A stretch of DNA of 64,000 nt from Protopterus annectens. Its lineage: Eukaryota > Chordata > Ceratodontiformes > Protopteridae. A model generated the notes under the pieces. It had not been told where the DNA came from. It made no database searches and worked only from the letters and a program-made list of their open reading frames with translations. This document shows positions 34,404 through 42,639 of this stretch, piece after piece (positions within the stretch are counted from its first letter, which is position 1; each line of letters starts with the position of its first letter). The position numbers and the translations under genes are program-made. The stretch spans positions 1,074,128,770 to 1,074,192,769 of the forward strand of contig NC_056725.1 of NCBI RefSeq assembly GCF_019279795.1, in the 5' to 3' direction.

Positions 34404-34923
34404 CAAGTTTCAACAGAGATCTAAGCAACAACAAACAGTACAAACTCTAAAACCAAAAAATATATATACTCAGCTCTGTATATTTGCAGATCAGTCTCTC
34501 AGAACAGGGAGACAGTTTCAACAGAGATCTATGCAACAATTAGCAAACTCTATAACCAAAAAATATACTCAGCTCTGTATATTTGCAGATAGTCTGGAAG
34601 GCAGTCTCTCAGAACACAGGTTCCAGCAATGAAATGCAGGCTGTTACTAACAGGGCAAATTTTATGCAAGTGATCCTTGAGTTAGATAACACACAAGTTG
34701 TAAAACCCAGTTATACCAACTGAAGACACGGCAGAAAATAGGGGTGGGGGTGGTGGGGAAAACAGTTTCAACAGAGATCTAAGCAACAACTAACAGTACA
34801 AACTCTAAAACCAAAAAATATACTCAGCTCTGTATATTTGCAGATCAGTCTCTCAGAACAGGGAGACAACAGTTTCAACAGAGATCTAAGAAACAATTAA
34901 CAAACTCTATAACCAAAAAAATA
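34404..34923. repeat. CR1-2 leader tandem monomers (~110 bp)
   Basis: The 'tttcaacagagatctaagca'-type start recurs at about 34407, 34516, 34766 and 34874. Each is followed by 'ctctaaaaccaaaaaatat' and 'actcagctctgtatatttgc'. The spacing is 109, 250 and 108 bp; the middle step holds an extra ~140-bp segment with a G-run. Such leader monomers are typical of LINE promoters that expand by duplication. Confidence 0.85.
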
Positions 34924-35037
34924 TATGTCCCCATGGGACTGCACATATGGTAATAGAAGCAAACCATTATGCATACCAGTTTTGCATACATTCAGCTTGT
35001 ATATATTTATAAATTACTTGAAAACATACTTACATAC

Positions 35038-35345
35038 CTGTGGGGTGCACCCATCACTAGCATCTTGAACCCAGGTGTCCAAGGATCCACTCTTCCTATA
35101 TTTCAGGCCATCATAGTGGTGATGACACTGCCCACCTGTGTGGGGGATACCAGTAGCACTGGTTAGGTCCCTGGCCAAATAATCCCAGGCTTACACTCTG
35201 AGCCCTCTTAGTCACCCTGCAGAAGCCAGGATCCATACCACGGTACCAGGAGTCCAATAAAAACCATGGACTCCTGCACATCCCTTTATGCCCTAAAATG
35301 CACTCCCTCTCCAACTCCAGCAGCCATACCCACAGTCATGGTCAG
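35038..35345 (-). pseudogene. Second Myb/SANT-like exon fragment
   Basis: On the minus strand a stretch reads 'AWDYLARDLTSATGIPHTGG', then 'QCHHHYDGLKYRKSG' and 'LDTWVQDASDG'. This is the helix-turn-helix spacing of Myb/SANT-like domains. A consensus donor (CACAG/GTATGTAAG) ends the exon at 35038. An ATG lies at 35339, but the frame from there stops after 17 codons, so the first part is frameshifted. It is a different sequence from the gene at 22660-24633, so two Harbinger-type Myb genes have left fragments in this window. No transposase is seen next to it. Confidence 0.5.
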
Positions 35346-35374
35346 GCTCAAAGGAATGACGTGAAATTCCTGCC

Positions 35375-35390
35375 TATTGGCCTTTATATA
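35375..35390 (-). promoter_or_regulatory. TATA-like box with adjacent CCAAT
   Basis: On the minus strand TATATAAAGG (35390-35381) is followed by CCAATA (35380-35375), about 45 bp upstream of the ATG at 35339. CACGTCAT-like and TGACGTG-like sites flank it at about 35409 and 35358. The arrangement suits a promoter for the Myb/SANT-like fragment, but it is an inference from position and motif only. Confidence 0.4.
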
Positions 35391-35639
35391 GACTGGATTC
35401 CTGCCCTTGCACGTCATACTGTTACTTTCAAAAAACCAGCCTCATCGCTTAGCATCACTCAAACTTACACAATCCATGTTTAAGCAAAGCTTAACAATGT
35501 GCAAACTGGAAAAAAACATTGACTATGTTTAAGCACAGATTAGCATTGTGCAGCTTTTCTAATTGTCTCTAAATGTAAAAACTATTTCATTTAAAGTTAA
35601 CCAATGTTTCAGTCACCTGACACAGTTTCACAGCACTAT

Positions 35640-35715
35640 ATGTAAAAAATATTACTAGCCAGGACTTGAACCTGGGACCAACTATAATGTAGATGAAGAC
35701 TCAACCTGTCTAGCC
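35640..35715 (-). repeat. tRNA-like SINE head
   Basis: On the minus strand 'AGTGGCTAGACAGG' (A-box-like) is followed at tRNA spacing by 'CCCAGGTTCAAGTCCTGG', a T-arm with a perfect B box GGTTCAAGTCC and a closed stem. The sequence after the T-arm is AT-rich. It is either a tRNA-derived SINE head or a tRNA pseudogene; the D-arm and anticodon arm do not fold convincingly. Confidence 0.5.
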
Positions 35716-35827
35716 ACTGGAATGTGAAGGGTACTGGAATATCTTCAAATATACTGTGAAGGTGCTTGTAAGCATTGTGCAGCTTTGCTGCACGGGTTTG
35801 CTCTTTGCTAAGCACAGCAGATCTACA

Positions 35828-36065
35828 ACAATTGAATATATCTTGTTTCTATTTTTAGCTGTCTAGCAGATGTTTAATGCTTGAGTACGTCTCGGTACAC
35901 CTTGCTAAGTAATTTGCCATATCATGCAAACAATCACAAAAAGAAAAAAAAAATAATATTGAATGCATCCGGTTTCTATTTTTAGAGGTCTAGCGGATGT
36001 CTAATGCTAATCCTAGCTAAGCAACATGCTGCATTGCACAAACAAGTACAAAAAGAATAAATAAA
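35828..36065. repeat. ~130-bp tandem repeat, units 1 and 2
   Basis: 'attgaat...tttctatttttag..gtctagc.gatgt.taatgc' starts at 35828 and again at 35958. Both units end in an A-rich 'acaaaaagaa' stretch. A third unit starts at 39788, beyond PLE-B. The unit also contains 'gctaagcaa...tgctgca', similar to sequence near 26985. The origin is unknown. Confidence 0.75.
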
Positions 36066-36079
36066 TAAATACATACATA
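36066..36079. repeat. Left target-site duplication of PLE-B
   Basis: TAAATACATACATA occurs here and at 39765-39778, outside the two ends of PLE-B. The motif is low-complexity, so it is weaker proof than the TSD of PLE-A, but it falls where the 130-bp repeat is interrupted. Confidence 0.65.
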
Positions 36080-36179
36080 CATACATGTTAACTCAACTGA
36101 TACAAGAAATATCTAAAGAGACTCCTAGTGGAAGCAGAACTGAAAGGGTTCGGTTAAGTCCTAATTTGTCTGAATCTCG

Positions 36180-37448
36180 CTTGAACACTACCAATTTACA
36201 AGGTAACAAAATGGCTCACTGGTAAGGCAGAACTTATCAGATTGGCTACAAAAAATATTTTGTTTATGGGTGGAAGAAACAATAATCATGGTACTCCCAC
36301 ATTTCAGCAATCTTTGAATATGTTTGAAACAAAATTACTTAAATACAGAAAGTTACAGCTAGACAAATGCTTATTTTCTAGAATGTATTAAAAACAAAGT
36401 GGTGCCAAAGGGTCTTAGGCATTAGAAGTTCCTTACAGGACTTGTATACAACTCACCACTTTATCTTGAACTTATTGCACTGTTTGATAGACAAGGTATG
36501 GAATTGCTCGATATTTTAATGAAGCACAATCACAGCATAGAAAGTTTGCAGAAAGAGTTGTCTTACTTAGACAAAACCATATGTAATGATATACTTTTTA
36601 AGCACAATGTGTCTAAGTATACGAATGTGTTTGATAACACTGACAAAAATTACTGGGGATATACAAAATTGTAAGGAGAAAAAGCTGCTAATGGATATTA
36701 ATGCATATGCGTCTAGTTTGGCGTATCCCAAGCCAGCACAGACTTCAGTCAACCCAGGTTTTGATCGTAATAATACAAACGAGCAGGAAGTCACTTCTGA
36801 TGTTTCATGTGATCAACAAGCCCATTTGGGGCAGGGCATTCCAAGGAGATCCTCGAGAATATGGAACCAAGCGCAGAAAGCAAACTACAGGCCACTGCGC
36901 TATTGGCAAGGGTGAGGGCATCAGAATCAGCAGCCCTTTTACAACAGATAACAACAGTATTGAAAATAACTGCTACAGAATCAACTAGTACTGTTGATTT
37001 TCACAACGATTTCTGAAGTCTGCAATTTGAAACTTTTGATGCACCAGTTGTGTTGTCAGAAGAACTTAATGATACACACAATTTTCAGTGTGAGCATGTT
37101 ACGGAAATTATCAACTCCAAAGGTGACTTTACTGTTTTTAACTTTACTACTTATCTGTTTGATGAAAAAATTGCGAATTTGTTATGTAAGGGCCTAAATT
37201 TTGTGCCTTCAAGACATTCTGATTTAGTAGAAGTTATTTTAGATTTAAAGACGTTTGTTAGAAATTTAAATTTTCGTTTAATGTTTAGTAACAATGTGAC
37301 TAATGATGGCAACTATTTTTTACAGAAAAAAAGTATTTTCAACCCTCCCTTGATACATTGTTTGACAGTATTTGATAAACTGTGTGATTTTAATTTTCGA
37401 CCAATGTTAGATGGTAAAGAAAGCTTGAAACACAATTTATCTCAATAA
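36180..37448 (+). pseudogene. PLE-B N-terminal region
   Basis: Fragments in different frames read 'YRKLQLDKC', 'LVYNSPLYLELIALFDRQGM', 'ELLDILMKHNHSIESLQKEL' and 'SYLDKTICNDILFKHN' (about 36350-36610), and then an open stretch from 37050 to 37448 with 'GLNFVPSRHSDLVEVILDLK' and 'KKSIFNPPLIH'. The last, 'FNPP', is the segment just before PLE RT motif 1. The function of the N-terminal part is unknown; it is usually present in full-length PLEs. Several stops interrupt the first half. Confidence 0.75.
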
Positions 37449-37457
37449 GAAAGTCAA

Positions 37458-38492
37458 TTGTTAAACGAATTGATTAAAAACACCTCAATTCGTATAATGA
37501 AGCCTGACAAGGGAGGGGGTGTGGTACTAATGTCTAAAGATGATTATACCAATAGAATTAATACTTTGATACTAGAAGACAGTACATACGAAGAAGTTTC
37601 TAAAAGGTTCATGAATGTGTCATACCAAAGAATTGACATAGCTTTACAAGATTTGTATGACCAAGAATTAATAGATGTTAGGCTGCTTGATTTTCTAGTA
37701 GTCAAATTTCCAAGGACACCGTGTATCTTTGGTATTCCGAAGATACACAAAGATAAATTGGACCCTCCTATGAGGCCCATTGTCAGTGTCAATGGTTCGA
37801 AAACAGAATTCATAGGAAAATATTTGGATTACACACTCAAAGATGTGTTGAAAAAAGAAGAGCACATATGCATTGATTCTTGGCATTTTTTGAAAAAATT
37901 AAATGTTTCACATTATGATAAAAATGTTTATTTTTGACTGTTGATGTAGTTAATTTATACAGTTCCATTCCACACAATATTGGTATTGAGTGCTTTGAAG
38001 AATTCTTGTATGGTAGCTCTTTGTTCACTAACAACCAGGTACTTATTCTTGTTTCTTTGATGGACATCATGTTAAAAAATAATTTCATTTTTTTTGAAGG
38101 TCAGTATTTTCATCAAAAAATGGGTATGGCAATGGGGGAAATACGTGCCCCCATTTTTGCAAACATTGCCATGTTAATGTGGGAGCACAAATATTTATTT
38201 AATTCTTTATTTGCTGATAAATGGAGTCTTTATTTGCGTTACATAGATGATTTTTTTTTTATGGACAGGTGATGAAACAGTAATTCATGACTTTATGGAT
38301 TACATTAACAACATTACAGAGTTTTTGAAATTTACTTACACATATTGTAGGGACAGTATTAACTATTTAGATGTCTATATCAGAAATGAGAACAACTGTG
38401 TTGTAAGTAATTTATTTAGAAAGCCAACTTATAGTAATAGCTTATTGCATTACAACAGCAGTCATCCTTTGCATGTAAAAATAATTTGGTGA
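37458..38492 (+). pseudogene. PLE-B reverse transcriptase
   Basis: The first open stretch (37458-37937) has 'IRIMKPDKGGGVVLM' (motif 1), 'PCIFGIPKIHKD' and 'PPMRPIVSVNGSKTE' (motif 2). After a one-base frame change near 37930 it reads 'LTVDVVNLYSSIPHNIG' (motif A), 'MGMAMGEIRAPIFANIAM' (motif B) and 'RYIDDFFF' (motif C, catalytic YIDD intact). A T-run at 38250-38260 shifts the frame. The thumb 'INYLDVYIRNE' and 'RKPTYSNSLLHYNSSHP' follow up to 38492. Motif residues are intact, so inactivation is only by frameshifts. Confidence 0.92.
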
Positions 38493-38493
38493 A

Positions 38494-39330
38494 AGGGCAA
38501 TTTATCAGATTAGCCGGCATAGTTACGAAAGAAAAAAGATTTTTTGGATCAATGTCATGTACTTTTGGATATGTTTTCATCTTGAGATTATCCCTTAGAA
38601 AGTTTGGATAATTTCTTTAATGAAATAAGCATTAAAAGGGAACAAGGTTTGATCGTACCAATTTTGAATTATGGTAACACTATTATTTCGGTAAATAGTA
38701 ACCATGAACAAACAATATCAACAGGTAACAAAGATTATATTTGTTCTTTTGTTACTAGGTTTAGTGTAGACCATCAATTTTTATCTTACATCTTAAATAA
38801 GAACTGGCATATTTTCAAGGGTTTCGATGAAATTATGGAAAAATTAGGATCCAAACTTAGTATTGTTTTTAGAAAAGGGTATATATTTAAACAACTGTTA
38901 GAAAAGAAAGAACAAAGTACCAAGAAAGAAAAGGTTATAGGAATGAAAAAATGTGGATTTTGTTCTCAATGTTCACTTATTAAATTAGTAAATAAGATCA
39001 AAATAAACAATAATTACATCAAAATAGGAGGAAAATTCACTTGTGACACTGTAGGTGTTGTTTAAGCAGCTTTGTGTGAGTCTTGTTCTGGTTTTTATAT
39101 TGGCAAGACCAAGTGAAAACTTAAAGAACAAATGTACAAGCATGCTAGAGACATCAAAAACAAAAACAGTGCATTATATAGGCATATTGAGAATAATCCT
39201 TCACATTGTTTTAAATTTGTTATTATTGAAAAAGTCCCACAGGACCCTAGAGGAGGACCTTGGGAAGACTTGTTAGATTTCAAAGAGTTATGTTGGCAGA
39301 TTAGGTTGAATGCCTGTGTACCTGGGTAAA
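38494..39330 (+). pseudogene. PLE-B linker and GIY-YIG endonuclease
   Basis: The linker (38604-39065) ends with 'KKCGFCSQCS', a CX2CX2C-type motif. After stops near 39062 and 39115 the nuclease reads 'ESCSGFYIGKTK' and 'LKEQMYKHARDIKNKNSALY', the FYIGKT core and the Arg helix of GIY-YIG nucleases. The C-terminus is 'DLLDFKELCWQIRLNACVPG' (to about 39328). In intact PLEs the nuclease nicks the target. Two in-frame stops make this one inactive. Confidence 0.88.
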
Positions 39331-39609
39331 ATGATGGTATCTCTTTAGCCAGTTTTTTAAAACTGCACTCATATAGAATGTAGTTACTATCATCATTTTA
39401 GTAAATTAAGGCACAATGAATGTTGATTTCAGCTTTCTTTGTTGTTATTTAATATGCAGTAGTTTTAAGATACATTATTTCTTGTTATATGTCTTTAAGA
39501 GAATTCACCTTGTGTTTTTAAAATGTTTCAGTTGGGTTTTTATTGGACTATTTTATCATATGACTGAATGAGAGTATTTAAGATTTATGTGGTTATTGAT
39601 TCTAGTATT

Positions 39610-39640
39610 CTGAAGAAGTCTTTGTTATATTCTGACGAAA
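39610..39640 (+). ncRNA. Hammerhead-like core in PLE-B
   Basis: CTGAAGA (39610-39616), a short stem GTC/GAC (39618-39620 and 39634-39636) and GAAA (39637-39640) follow the hammerhead order. The box has A in place of U in CUGAUGA, at the variable position. A stem of only three base pairs is weak. It is in the same place in the element as the cores of PLE-A and PLE-C, which supports the call. Confidence 0.5.
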
Positions 39641-39764
39641 GCTCTAAATAAAGTTGTGTTTTTGCACACTTTGATTTCACTTTTTTGAATGCTTATAGCA
39701 AGTTTGGTGATTCGTGTCTGCCATCAGTTTTTGTTTCAAGTCTTCGTTTGGGTTACTAGTTTGT

Positions 39765-39778
39765 TAAATACATACATA
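39765..39778. repeat. Right target-site duplication of PLE-B
   Basis: A second copy of TAAATACATACATA, matching 36066-36079; the ~130-bp repeat resumes directly after it. Confidence 0.65.
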
Positions 39779-39787
39779 TTTATTGAC

Positions 39788-39890
39788 ATTGAATGCATCT
39801 GTTTTTTATCTTTAGATGACTAGCAGATGTTTAATGTATATGTGGGCAAAGCTAGATGTAGCTGAACAACGCTCCACACCATGCAAGCAG
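39788..39890. repeat. ~130-bp tandem repeat, unit 3
   Basis: 'attgaatgcatctg...atctttagatgactagcagatgtttaatg' matches the units starting at 35828 and 35958. It shows that PLE-B landed inside a pre-existing array. Confidence 0.75.
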
Positions 39891-39891
39891 G

Positions 39892-39896
<5 letters not shown>

Positions 39897-39960
<64 letters not shown>
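39897..39960. repeat. CA/TA microsatellite
   Basis: A short CA run continues into about 55 bp of TA. Confidence 0.95.
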
Positions 39961-39964
<4 letters not shown>

Positions 39965-40172
39965 ACATATATGAAACTGCAATTTAATGAAATAAAATCT
40001 CTTGTACACCTTTCAACCAAGGTGGATGGGCTGAAAGGTGTGTGACTGTGCCATAAGTCTAACACTGATTCAATATCCATGTTGCTATGACCTCTCTAAG
40101 GCGCTCACCATAATTAATATGTATGGTGCACTGCTGAGGAGGAACCATGGCCGTGTACATGGATACATTCCA

Positions 40173-40196
40173 TGTAGGCTCCAAATGGAGCCTACA
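40173..40196. repeat. Perfect 10-bp palindrome with a 4-base loop
   Basis: TGTAGGCTCC and GGAGCCTACA flank AAAT. It lies next to the inverted PLE end fragment at 40197-40330. It could fold in RNA or DNA, but no role is evident. Confidence 0.85.
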
Positions 40197-40330
40197 CAGA
40201 CTTTATTGAATCCTGGAGATAATAACCAACAAAGGGCAAAAACACACCACAAGATCGAGTGCACCAATTTATTGAGCACTTTTGGTCAAAAGAATATGAA
40301 CTTCTTCAAATAAAAAACATCACACTACTG
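40197..40330 (-). mobile_element. Inverted PLE terminal fragment with a hammerhead-like core
   Basis: On the minus strand 'TTTGAAGAAG' (40310-40301) is followed by 'GACCAAAAGTGCTCAATAAA'. This has the layout of the PLE terminal repeats (CTGAWGA box, stem, GAAA-like, GCTC...AATAAA) at 39610 and 50708. No RT or nuclease is attached, so it is an orphan end, possibly from another insertion or from a self-inverted 5' end. The motif is degenerate (GAAA reads CAAA). Confidence 0.5.
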
Positions 40331-40850
40331 AAACTAGCTAATAAAGGAAGTGGGGTGGGACAAAAACTGCCAGCCATTAGGTCAGCCTGTGATGCTGTTT
40401 GTTGAGGACTGGTGCTATAGAAAAGTAATCATTCAAGGTGTAATATCAATATTCAACAAAATCTGCACACTACAGTTACATGTATAACAGGTCTGTTTTC
40501 CAACCACACCCCACCCTTATATCACATGGAACTTTGTCTAAAATAAAATAAAAAAAAAATTTAGAATTGTCAAAAACAGTGGGAATGCACATGGAAACAA
40601 GTGAAGTGGCATGCACCAGTAGTATCACCATCCTTCATGCAAGCTGCTTTTATATTTTTGCAGACTTCCTCAGTGTTTATCTTGACTCATTGGCTTATTA
40701 TTTGCTCTTACAGCATACTTACACAGCATTTAGATGGAAGAAAAAACGGTTTAATTTACAAGATAACAAGACTATTATTTACAAGATAGCAAGACTATTA
40801 ATCTGTTACTCACTTCAACTGCATTCAAGATAGCAATTGAGACACGTGAC
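40331..40850. other. Interval with no recognised gene
   Basis: The interval is AT-rich with an A-run near 40550 and short open frames without motifs. The start of L1-e may lie in its last part. Confidence 0.45.
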
Positions 40851-41560
40851 TGATAGGGAACCAAGCAAGGTTGCAGAAGCACTTAAAAACTTAACTAACT
40901 TGATATAAACAAGTTTTGCAAGATCCCATAGAGCTAAAAGAAGCATTATTAAGGCAATAAAAAGACCTTTCAAGAGTTGACTGCAGCAACTGCATGACAA
41001 GGCAAATATCTACGTACCTTGCACAGTGCTTCAAATATCACATTTAAAAAATAAATACTTTTTGGACTCAGAAATAATTGACTTGGAGAGCTGCAGCCAG
41101 CAAAACAATCTGCAGGTCATTGGAATAACAGGAAGTAAGAAAGGGAGTGACTCACTGGCCTTTATGAAATAAAAGTAATGGAAGTTGTGCAGTTAGTTCA
41201 TCCACTGCTCCTGGAAAGGGCATATAAGATTACAGCAAGAGACTTTCCCATGGATATTCCTGTGCATATGATTTTTCATTTCAAGTTCCCAGCCATTCTA
41301 CATAGTAACTTGGATGGTCATACTTTAAGCTTTCTAAACCTAGAGGAAGCTTGTGTTTACATGGATGATTATTTAACACATTGCACACATAAACCAATAG
41401 AGAAAGAGTCTGGAGAAATGGATGTGGATAATACCTTGAGGGGCAAAAAGATAATTAAAAAGATTTACTGCACAATCGCCCAACAAATCTCCTTCTGGGA
41501 AATGAAACAAAGGGTATACAAATGGCATGATGAGACCGACTACTGCTCTGTGTATTGATA
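40850..41560 (+). pseudogene. L1-e ORF1 remnant
   Basis: After a coiled-coil-like start, about 41085-41160 encodes 'QNNLQVIGITGSKKGSDSLAF', the L1 ORF1 RRM start. The open stretch from 41178 has 'LLERAYKITARDFP', the counterpart of IERAHR, and then 'HMIFHFKF'. The C-terminal end (41400-41558) is poorly conserved. Stops at about 41150 and upstream make it inactive. Confidence 0.7.
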
Positions 41561-42552
41561 AAGGAAGAGGTGCCCTATTTCTTCATCTACTCCAGGAATC
41601 TCTTCTTATAACTGGTTTATCCCTCTGTAACTTAACTGTAAGCTGCATGATGACTCTGGTTTATTTATTACTACAGACACTGACCTGACTGAATTGGGAT
41701 GCTCACTCTAATGGGGATGTCTTAAACAGATGTCCAGCCAAGAGTAATAATGTTTTTCAATGCATTATTACATGACTGAGGGATGTGGCTAAAATTAAAA
41801 AAAAAAAAAAAAAAAAAAACATAGCCCACCAATCTTATTGGGATATTTTTCAGACCAAAGATCCTAAACCTAATGTTTTTCAGGAATTAAGTAAAGGAAT
41901 TCAGTTCTGATAATTGGGGGAACTTTGATGTGGCCTTAGATCCTGAAACAGATAAAGTACATAGAAATGCAGAAAGAATTATTAAAGGGCTATGTGGGAT
42001 TTTATTAAGGATTGCAAGCATACTGATTGCTGGAAAACCTTTCCTACAGAGGTTAAAGAGTTTGCATATATTGCCCAGAATGTGGGTTTGCTAGCAGAAT
42101 ATTTTTTTTTCTGAACATAGTACGGATAAAGTGGGTGAAATGAAATTAATACAAGACTGCTTCACATTCTGATCAGTCACTATTCTGGGCATAGCTAGGT
42201 ATGGTAGGCAATTGGATTTTAAACTGGAATTTAGACTTAACATATCTTTATTGAATGGACAGTACACTAATGATACAATAAGGTTATTTCATCATTCTGG
42301 GAAGACTCCACAATACAAGATGGTACTTGGGTATTTGTGAAGGAGGGTTTTAAAATGGTAATTCAAGGGTTTGAGTTTTAACATACATCAGAGCAGGTAA
42401 GTAAGCAGCATTAAGAAATAATAACAGAAGAATAACACAACTGGAGGTAGATTATATGAGGACAGGAGGTAGATCAAGAATTATGAAGGAACACAGCATG
42501 ACTTTGAGAAAGCCATTAAGAGCTGCTCAGATTATTTCCATAGCCACTAAGT

Positions 42553-42560
42553 GAGAAAAA

Positions 42561-42637
<77 letters not shown>
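42553..42637. repeat. TA microsatellite in L1-e
   Basis: A TA run located between the ORF1 remnant and the RT of L1-e. Confidence 0.95.
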
Positions 42638-42638
<1 letters not shown>

Positions 42639-42639
42639 T

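Larger units (their letters stand above)
29706..34923 (-). mobile_element. CR1-2: best preserved CR1/L2-type LINE
   Basis: This is a full-structure minus-strand copy: leader with tandem monomers (33605-34923), intact ORF1 (32624-33604), ORF2 (29804-32594) with three frameshifts, then a 3' UTR ending in repeats of the CTATGAAC octamer at 29706-29725. The catalytic FADD and most endonuclease motifs survive, so it inserted more recently than CR1-0 and CR1-1. No TSD is visible, as is usual in CR1. The CR1/L2 assignment rests on the esterase ORF1, the RT motifs and the octamer tail. Confidence 0.93.
36080..39764 (+). mobile_element. PLE-B: Penelope-like element
   Basis: This is a 3.7-kb plus-strand PLE with an N-terminal region, RT, linker, GIY-YIG nuclease and a terminal region with a hammerhead-like core at 39610-39640. 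It belongs to a different family from PLE-A, because protein motifs are shared but the DNA is not alignable. The coding parts have stops and frameshifts throughout. It lies inside a ~130-bp tandem repeat whose third unit continues on the other side, which fixes its limits. Confidence 0.88.

Noticed and set aside
35640..35715. Functional tRNA gene
   Set aside because: The T-arm and B box are good, but the D and anticodon arms do not fold, so it is listed only as a tRNA-like SINE head.
41797..41820. A-run as the 3' end of an inserted retroelement
   Set aside because: No TSD or element boundary is visible next to it, and L1-e text appears on both sides, so it may be a local expansion.
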